Part shown: one piece after another, positions 5,114 through 9,309 of the stretch
Layout of the letters: each line of letters begins with the position of its first letter
How positions within the stretch are numbered: position 1 is the stretch's first letter
DNA from: Actinomycetota bacterium
GTDB taxonomy: Bacteria; Actinomycetota; Actinomycetes; S36-B12
Reading direction: 5' to 3'
Assembly (NCBI GenBank): GCA_027729865.1
Contig: JAQCBM010000060.1
Coordinates: 1-9,309, forward strand
DNA length: 9,309 bases
The notes under the pieces: generated by a model
The model's database searches: none
What the model was told of the DNA's origin: nothing
What the model saw: only the letters and a program-made list of their open reading frames with translations
Program-made: the position numbers and the translations under genes

Positions 5114-6001
5114 ATGAACCAGGAGATGGCGGAGAAGTTCCGCTCGGGCAAGGGCTTCATCGCAGCACTTGATCAAAGTGGCGGAAGCACGCCCAAGGCC
5201 CTCAAGCTCTACGGCATCGAGGAAAACGAGTACTCCGGTGAGGAGCAGATGTTCGACCTCGTGCACCAGATGCGCTCGCGCATCATCACCAACTCGGCCT
5301 TCAACGGCGATCGCGTGCTCGCGGCGATCTTGTTCGAAGGAACCATGGATCGCGACATCGAGGGTGTCGGCACCGCCGAGTACTTGTGGAAGACCAAGAA
5401 CATCGTTCCGGTCGTCAAGGTCGACAAGGGCCTAGCCGATGAAGAAAACGGTGCACAGGTCATGAAGGCGATGCCCGAGCTTGATGCGCTGCTTTCTCGC
5501 GCCCGTGACAAGGGTGTGTTCGGAACCAAGATGCGTTCGGTCATCAAAGACAACAACGACGCCGGCATCACCGCAGTGGTCGATCAGCAGTTCGAGGTTG
5601 GCCTGCAGATCCTCGACGCCGGCCTGGTGCCGATCATCGAGCCGGAGGTGGACATCCACAGCGCCACGAAGGCAGCGATCGAAGAGTCGTTGCGCGACAA
5701 GCTCGCTGCTTGGCTGGACCGGGTGCCCGAGGGTCAGCAGGTTGTGTTCAAGCTCTCGCTACCGAGCCACAACAACTTCTACGCCCCCTTGATCGAGCAC
5801 CCGAAGGTGATGCGCGTGGTGGCGTTGTCCGGTGGCTACTCACGCGATGAGGCGTGCGACATCCTCACCGCCAACAACGGCATGATCGCGAGCTTCTCGC
5901 GGGCCTTGAGCGAGGGCCTCACCGCGCAGATGAGCGAGGCGGAGTTCACCTCCACGCTCGATGCAGCGATCGCTGAGATCTACGCCGCGTCGATCACCTA
6001 A
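5114..6001 (+). CDS. Fructose-bisphosphate aldolase, class I
   Basis: This enzyme reversibly cleaves fructose 1,6-bisphosphate into dihydroxyacetone phosphate and glyceraldehyde 3-phosphate in glycolysis and gluconeogenesis. At 295 residues it matches the short bacterial class I type (Staphylococcus Fda-like), which uses a Schiff-base lysine rather than zinc. Visible landmarks are the N-terminal GKGFIAALDQSGGSTPKAL (12-30), VKVDKG (101-106), IIEPEVDI (174-181), the Schiff-base lysine K213 in VFKLSLPSHNNFY, and the phosphate-binding VALSGGYSR (236-244). Class II zinc motifs are absent. Codon choice is strongly biased to C- and G-ending codons (AAG, AAC, ATC), as in highly expressed genes. A Shine-Dalgarno sequence fixes ATG 5114. 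The DUF3151 gene follows after 6 bp and is probably cotranscribed. Confidence 0.93.
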   Translation: MNQEMAEKFRSGKGFIAALDQSGGSTPKALKLYGIEENEYSGEEQMFDLVHQMRSRIITNSAFNGDRVLAAILFEGTMDRDIEGVGTAEYLWKTKNIVPVVKVDKGLADEENGAQVMKAMPELDALLSRARDKGVFGTKMRSVIKDNNDAGITAVVDQQFEVGLQILDAGLVPIIEPEVDIHSATKAAIEESLRDKLAAWLDRVPEGQQVVFKLSLPSHNNFYAPLIEHPKVMRVVALSGGYSRDEACDILTANNGMIASFSRALSEGLTAQMSEAEFTSTLDAAIAEIYAASIT

Positions 6002-6007
6002 TCGACC

Positions 6008-6415
6008 ATGGCATTAGGAGAAAACCTGCTGGGGGGTCCGCCGCCAACGCTGTTGCCGGCGGATCCCGTAGTGGAAGCAGAGTTGGCTGCAGGTGCCGAT
6101 CCGGATTCGGTAGTTCGCGCACACCCGCAGAGTTCGCTCGCATGGGCCGTGCTGGCCGATCAGGCGTGGGCCGAAGGCCGCGTTGTCGAGTCCTATGCCT
6201 TCGCGCGTGTGGGATATCACCGTGGGTTGGACGCGCTTCGCCGGAATGGCTGGAAGGGCCACGGTCCGGTGCCGTGGAGCCATGAAGGCAATCGTGGTTT
6301 CCTGCGCTGCTTGGCCGCCTTGGGCCGTGCAGCGAATGCGATTGGCGAGGAAGAGGAAGTCATACGGATCGGTGATTTCCTCACCGATTGCGATTCGCAG
6401 GCTCCACGCTGGTAA
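6008..6415 (+). CDS. DUF3151 domain protein
   Basis: This 135-residue soluble protein belongs to the actinobacterial DUF3151 family, whose function is unknown. The family pattern is clear: NLLGGPPPTLLPADP near the N-terminus (6-20), then HPQSSLAWAVLADQAWAEG (39-57), SYAFARVGYHRGLDALRRNG (62-81), WKGHGPVPWSHEGNRGFLRC (82-101) and a helical tail ending FLTDCDSQ. The helical pairs resemble a short TPR-like repeat; that is inference. It starts 6 bp after the aldolase stop with no Shine-Dalgarno sequence of its own, so translation is probably coupled. As I recall, DUF3151 genes sit near fba in mycobacteria too, which hints at a role linked to central carbon metabolism. The conserved PPPTLLP codons form a strong hairpin in the mRNA. 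Confidence 0.85.
   Translation: MALGENLLGGPPPTLLPADPVVEAELAAGADPDSVVRAHPQSSLAWAVLADQAWAEGRVVESYAFARVGYHRGLDALRRNGWKGHGPVPWSHEGNRGFLRCLAALGRAANAIGEEEEVIRIGDFLTDCDSQAPRW
6037..6063 (+). repeat. Strong intragenic hairpin in DUF3151 gene
   Basis: Outer arms TCCGCCG (6037-6043) and CGGCGGA (6057-6063) are perfectly complementary. Inside them, after one C-C mismatch, CAAC (6045-6048) and GTTG (6052-6055) also pair around a 3-nt loop. The result is an 11-bp stem beginning 29 nt inside the gene. It could attenuate transcription after the aldolase or protect its 3' end; it may also simply reflect the conserved proline codons. Confidence 0.5.
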
Positions 6416-6423
6416 CCGGCAGT

Positions 6424-6445
6424 ACGCGCTAGCCGATTAGCGCGT
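6424..6445. terminator. Bidirectional hairpin between DUF3151 and hydrolase genes
   Basis: A perfect 8-bp inverted repeat, ACGCGCTA (6424-6431) and TAGCGCGT (6438-6445), encloses a 6-nt loop. It lies in the 21-bp gap between the two convergent genes and covers the hydrolase stop codon (6437-6439). There is no U-tract. Its position between converging transcripts fits a shared terminator. Confidence 0.55.
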
Positions 6446-7276
6446 CAGGAAGTCGATCACTAGTTCGGCGAACTCCTCGCTCTTCTCGATTTGCGTCCAG
6501 TGCCCACACTGGCCGAACACATGCAGTTGGCTGTTGTCGATAAGTTCGAGTAAGCGCAGCGACGTTGTCATCGGAATCACCTGATCGTCGCGTCCGTGCA
6601 CGATCAACGTCGGTGCGGCAATGGATCGGATGTCAGCCTCGGGCACGCAGGATGCGTTCAACGCCTCTTGTCTAGGGGCTGGGAACATCGAAGCGAAGGC
6701 TTCTTGCACACCGGGGCGGATGCTTGCCTGATAACGCAATTGCGCGAGTTCGCCGTTGAACAGCGATTGGTCATACGCGAAGTACTGCATCACCTTCAGC
6801 ATGTTCTCCGGAGAGGGTTCGTAACCCCACACTGCATCGAGGCCCGCGGTGATCTCGTGCGGCACCCCCACCGCGCCCATGAGCACCATTCGATCGATCC
6901 GGTCGGGGTGTTGAGTTGCCAGGGAGAGTGCGAGGGCTCCGCCGAAGGAGTTCCCGATCACGTGGGTGCGCTCAATTCCGAGTGCGTCCAGGACTCCGAT
7001 CGCATGGTGAGTCCAAGTCTCAAGGTTGTAACTGATGTCCGCGGGGCGTTCGGTGAAGCCGAATCCCACAAGGTCGGGTGCAATCACCGTCATGTACGGC
7101 TCAAGTTCCGGCATGGTCAAGCGCCAATTGGTGTAGGCCGACACGCCTGGGCCTGAACCATGCAACAGCAACACGTTGTCTACTGGCGAGTCATTACGCA
7201 AGATATGGATATTCGTCTTAATGCCTGCAGCGGTAATCGTCTCGCCGATTTCGGGTGACTGCGTCGGTGTGCTCAC
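6437..7276 (-). CDS. Alpha/beta hydrolase, meta-cleavage-product hydrolase type
   Basis: The 279-residue length and motifs match C-C bond hydrolases that act on ring meta-cleavage products, such as BphD, HsaD and 2-hydroxymuconic semialdehyde hydrolase. HGSGPGVSAYTNWRLTMPEL (39-58) contains the oxyanion-hole stretch. GNSFGG (108-113) carries the nucleophile S110. GRDDQVIP (228-235) supplies D231, and CGHWTQIEKSEEF (257-269) supplies H259. These enzymes hydrolyse vinylogous 1,5-diketones in aromatic or steroid-ring degradation. No dioxygenase, hydratase or aldolase of such a pathway lies nearby, so the real substrate may differ; epoxide or ester hydrolysis by the same fold is possible. The GTG start at 7276 is supported by a -10-like CACGAT 6 nt upstream. 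The protein is cytoplasmic, with no signal peptide. Confidence 0.82.
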   Translation of the reverse strand: MSTPTQSPEIGETITAAGIKTNIHILRNDSPVDNVLLLHGSGPGVSAYTNWRLTMPELEPYMTVIAPDLVGFGFTERPADISYNLETWTHHAIGVLDALGIERTHVIGNSFGGALALSLATQHPDRIDRMVLMGAVGVPHEITAGLDAVWGYEPSPENMLKVMQYFAYDQSLFNGELAQLRYQASIRPGVQEAFASMFPAPRQEALNASCVPEADIRSIAAPTLIVHGRDDQVIPMTTSLRLLELIDNSQLHVFGQCGHWTQIEKSEEFAELVIDFLTR

Positions 7277-7304
7277 CTGCCAATCGTGGCACTAGCCTCC
7301 CAAC
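7277..7304. promoter_or_regulatory. Divergent leaderless promoters, hydrolase and FAD protein
   Basis: TAGCCT (7293-7298) lies 6 nt before the GTG at 7305. On the minus strand, CACGAT (ATCGTG at 7283-7288) lies 6 nt before the GTG at 7276; it retains the key A and T of a -10 hexamer but not the first T. The two boxes are only 4 bp apart in a 28-bp gap, the shortest in the window. No Shine-Dalgarno sequence is seen on either side. Confidence 0.5.
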
Positions 7305-8282
7305 GTGACCAGCACATCGAACCTCCTTGTCGTCGGAGCTGGACTTTCGGGCGTTACGGCGGCCGTAGCGGCTCAGCAAGGCGGTATGAACGTCATGGTG
7401 GCGGATCGTGGACGTGCCATCGGTGGGCGCATGGCCTCACGGCGTTTGCGAGACACCGGGACGGCTTTTGACGGTCGCGTGGTGGATTACGGCGCGAGCT
7501 ACTTCACCGTGAGTAACCCGGGTTTCCGCACGGTTGTCGAGGAAATGATCACGGCCGGTGTGGTGCGGCCGTGGACGGACACCTTCCACGTTCACACCGA
7601 AGGCACCATGGTGGGAGTGAAAACCGGGCCGATGCGTTATGCGGCGCCAGCGGGTTTGCGTTCCGTCGTGGAACACCTCGCGCAGTCACTGTCGACGATC
7701 GTGACGGAAACGCATATCGAGAGAATCGACATCACCGATGCGGGTGTTCGGGCTGATCACTTCGAAGCACAGCACGTCGCTTTATGCATGCCCCAGCCTC
7801 AGGCGAACCGACTCGTTCCCGACGGTCTCCTGCCAACGGTAGGCATCACGTGGGAGCCGGTTATCGCGGTAACGCTGGTTTTCGACGAACAGCAGTGGAT
7901 GGATATCGACGGCGTCTTCGTCAACGACGATCCGGTGATCACCTGGATTGCTGATGACGGCAAGCGCCGTGGTGATGATGCCCCGGTGCTTGTTGCGCAC
8001 GTCAATCCGGTCTTCGCCGCCGGGCACCTCGAAGACCCAAGCGGAGTGCTGCCGAACGTGATCGCCGCAACCCGCCGCGTCTTGGGGATCGAAGCTTTGC
8101 CGTCGTGGTCGTGGGCGCACCGCTGGTCCCTTGCTCGCCCGATCGCAGCTCTCGACGAGGAGTTCTGGATGCATCCCGAGCTCCCCGTGTCTCTGGCCGG
8201 CGACGCCTGGGCCGGGGGACCCCGCGTGGAGGCGGCGTGGCTGTCCGGGCGGGCCCTTGGTCAGGCGCTCAGTCAGACATAA
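7305..8282 (+). CDS. FAD-dependent amine-oxidase-like oxidoreductase (COG3380/renalase-like)
   Basis: This is a 325-residue flavoprotein with a two-part FAD-binding domain. The N-terminal dinucleotide motif is LLVVGAGLSGVTAA (7-20; G11, G13, G16), with the strand-2 acid at D34 followed by GRAIGGRMASRR (36-47), a pattern typical of renalase/COG3380 proteins. DYGASYFT (61-68) belongs to the same family. The C-terminal FAD motif is SLAGDAWAGGPRVEAAWLSG (296-315). The middle, about 90-270, would be the substrate domain. Renalase relatives oxidise isomers of dihydronicotinamide cofactors; whether this protein does so is not shown. At 325 residues it is near the usual family length. The start is GTG 7305, backed by TAGCCT 6 nt upstream, and the Rossmann motif follows at once. 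purA follows after 56 bp with its own promoter. Confidence 0.82.
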   Translation: MTSTSNLLVVGAGLSGVTAAVAAQQGGMNVMVADRGRAIGGRMASRRLRDTGTAFDGRVVDYGASYFTVSNPGFRTVVEEMITAGVVRPWTDTFHVHTEGTMVGVKTGPMRYAAPAGLRSVVEHLAQSLSTIVTETHIERIDITDAGVRADHFEAQHVALCMPQPQANRLVPDGLLPTVGITWEPVIAVTLVFDEQQWMDIDGVFVNDDPVITWIADDGKRRGDDAPVLVAHVNPVFAAGHLEDPSGVLPNVIAATRRVLGIEALPSWSWAHRWSLARPIAALDEEFWMHPELPVSLAGDAWAGGPRVEAAWLSGRALGQALSQT

Positions 8283-8311
8283 GCCGCGAATCCTCTCTGG
8301 ATTTAGGGCCT

Positions 8312-8330
8312 TATCGATATCCGATAGCCT
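8312..8330 (+). promoter_or_regulatory. purA promoter with overlapping inverted repeat
   Basis: A -10 hexamer TAGCCT (8325-8330) lies 8 nt before the purA GTG at 8339, so the mRNA would be leaderless or nearly so. Overlapping its left end is an inverted repeat: TATCG (8312-8316) and CGATA (8322-8326) around ATATC. Its position over the -10 would suit a repressor operator. The -35 region is not recognisable. Confidence 0.45.
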
Positions 8331-8338
8331 CTCCGCTC

Positions 8339-9309
8339 GTGCCTGCAATCGTGCTCGTCGGCGCCCAGTGGGGCGATGAGGGCAAAGGGAAAGCGACCGA
8401 CCTGCTCGGTGGTCGCGTGGATTACGTAGTTCGCTACCAAGGCGGCAACAACGCCGGGCACACTGTGGTCATCGGGGATCGCAAGTTCGCCCTGCACCTA
8501 CTGCCCAGCGGCATCCTCACTCCCGAAGTGACGCCCGTTATCGGTAATGGTGTGGTGATCGATCCGGCGGTGCTGCTCGAGGAAATCGCGGGCCTGCAGC
8601 AGCAGGGTGTGGACACGTCCAAACTCGTCATCAGTGCGAATGCGCACCTGATCACGCCGTACCACGTCACGCTGGACAAGGTGACCGAGCGCTTCCTCGG
8701 TAAGAGCAAGATCGGCACCACCGGCCGCGGCATCGGTCCGACCTACAGCGACAAGATCGCCCGCATCGGCATCCGCGTTCAGGACCTGTTCGATGAGTCG
8801 ATCCTTCGCCAGAAGGTCGAAGGTGCGTTGGCGAATAAGAACCAAGTGCTCGTCAAGGTCTTCAATCGACGTGCAATTGATGTTGACACGATTGTTGACG
8901 AGTTGTTGCAGTACGCCGAGCCGTTGGCGCCGATGGTTGCTGATACCTCTCTGCTGCTCAACAACGCGCTCGATGACAACAAGGTCGTATTGCTCGAAGG
9001 TGGACAGGGCACGTTGCTCGACGTGGACCATGGCACCTACCCGTTCGTCACCTCCAGTAATCCGACGTCTGGCGGTGCCTGCACGGGTAGTGGCATCGGA
9101 CCTACGCGCATCTCACGCGTGATCGGCATCTTGAAGGCCTACACAACGCGCGTGGGTTCAGGACCATTTCCCACGGAGTTGTTCGACGACGACGGTGAAC
9201 GGCTGCGCACCATCGGTGGGGAGGTGGGCGTCACCACGGGCCGTAATCGCCGCTGCGGCTGGTTCGATGCGCCCATCGCGCGTTTCGCCACACGAGTCAA
9301 TGGCTTGAC
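8339..9309 (+). CDS. purA: Adenylosuccinate synthetase, 3'-truncated by window end
   Basis: This enzyme condenses IMP with aspartate, using GTP, to form adenylosuccinate, the first committed step from IMP to AMP. The visible 323 residues cover about three quarters of the usual 430. The GTP-binding/catalytic loop QWGDEGKGK is at 10-18, with D13 as the catalytic acid. NNAGHT (37-42) supplies H41. The family signature GIGPTYSDKIAR is at 131-142, and TTGRNRRCGWFDA (299-311) carries the arginine-rich substrate loop. All key residues are in place and the reading frame is open to the window edge, so the gene appears intact. The start is GTG 8339, since the protein begins just before the conserved IVLVGAQWGDEGKG; no Shine-Dalgarno sequence is present and TAGCCT lies 8 nt upstream. 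Confidence 0.96.
   Translation, partial: MPAIVLVGAQWGDEGKGKATDLLGGRVDYVVRYQGGNNAGHTVVIGDRKFALHLLPSGILTPEVTPVIGNGVVIDPAVLLEEIAGLQQQGVDTSKLVISANAHLITPYHVTLDKVTERFLGKSKIGTTGRGIGPTYSDKIARIGIRVQDLFDESILRQKVEGALANKNQVLVKVFNRRAIDVDTIVDELLQYAEPLAPMVADTSLLLNNALDDNKVVLLEGGQGTLLDVDHGTYPFVTSSNPTSGGACTGSGIGPTRISRVIGILKAYTTRVGSGPFPTELFDDDGERLRTIGGEVGVTTGRNRRCGWFDAPIARFATRVNGL

Noticed and set aside
7782..8348. 188-codon minus-strand frame over the FAD gene and purA promoter
   Set aside because: It is antisense to the C-terminal FAD motif of the real gene and has no recognisable domain.
8498..9031. 177-codon minus-strand frame over purA
   Set aside because: It is antisense to conserved PurA sequence including the GIGPTYSDK signature.

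Overview
The window looks like chromosomal DNA from an actinobacterium (Actinomycetota) of moderately high GC content. Three things point there. The run pyrE - SpoU-type RNA methyltransferase - fructose-bisphosphate aldolase - DUF3151 - purA brings together genes that, as I recall, are neighbours in other actinobacteria. DUF3151 is essentially an actinobacterial family. Almost every gene has a TANNNT-type -10 hexamer about 6 nt before its start codon, with no Shine-Dalgarno sequence, which is the pattern of leaderless actinobacterial mRNAs. The coding density is very high and no stretch over 100 bases lacks a gene. I see no tRNA, rRNA, CRISPR array or complete mobile element.

Layout. 1-193 holds a broken N-terminal piece of a class I PLP aminotransferase (minus); homology ends near base 60, possibly where something was inserted. 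226-1317 is an acyl-CoA-dehydrogenase-like flavoprotein (plus). 1327-2520 is a secreted trypsin-like serine protease with an extra C-terminal domain (minus). 2560-3336 is a short-chain dehydrogenase (plus). 3346-3795 is a small protein that looks like a degenerate alpha/beta hydrolase (minus). 3826-5023 is pyrE followed by an overlapping SpoU RNA methyltransferase (plus). 5114-6415 is a class I fructose-bisphosphate aldolase plus DUF3151 operon (plus). 6437-7276 is a meta-cleavage-product-type alpha/beta hydrolase (minus). 7305-8282 is a renalase/COG3380-like FAD protein (plus). 8339-9309 is the first three quarters of purA (plus), which runs off the window.

How it works together. The right half is central metabolism: UMP synthesis (PyrE), AMP synthesis (PurA), glycolysis/gluconeogenesis (aldolase) and RNA modification. 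The interspersed oxidoreductases and hydrolases each have their own promoter and do not form an obvious pathway. No new defence or mobile system is evident. The most distinctive feature is regulatory: four divergent gene pairs are separated by only 28-39 bp, and in each pair the intergenic DNA is filled by two back-to-back -10 elements serving two apparently leaderless genes. Other items worth a look are the truncated aminotransferase, a strong hairpin inside the start of the DUF3151 gene, hairpins lying on the stop codons of two convergent pairs, and a class I aldolase in a locus where I would have expected class II.
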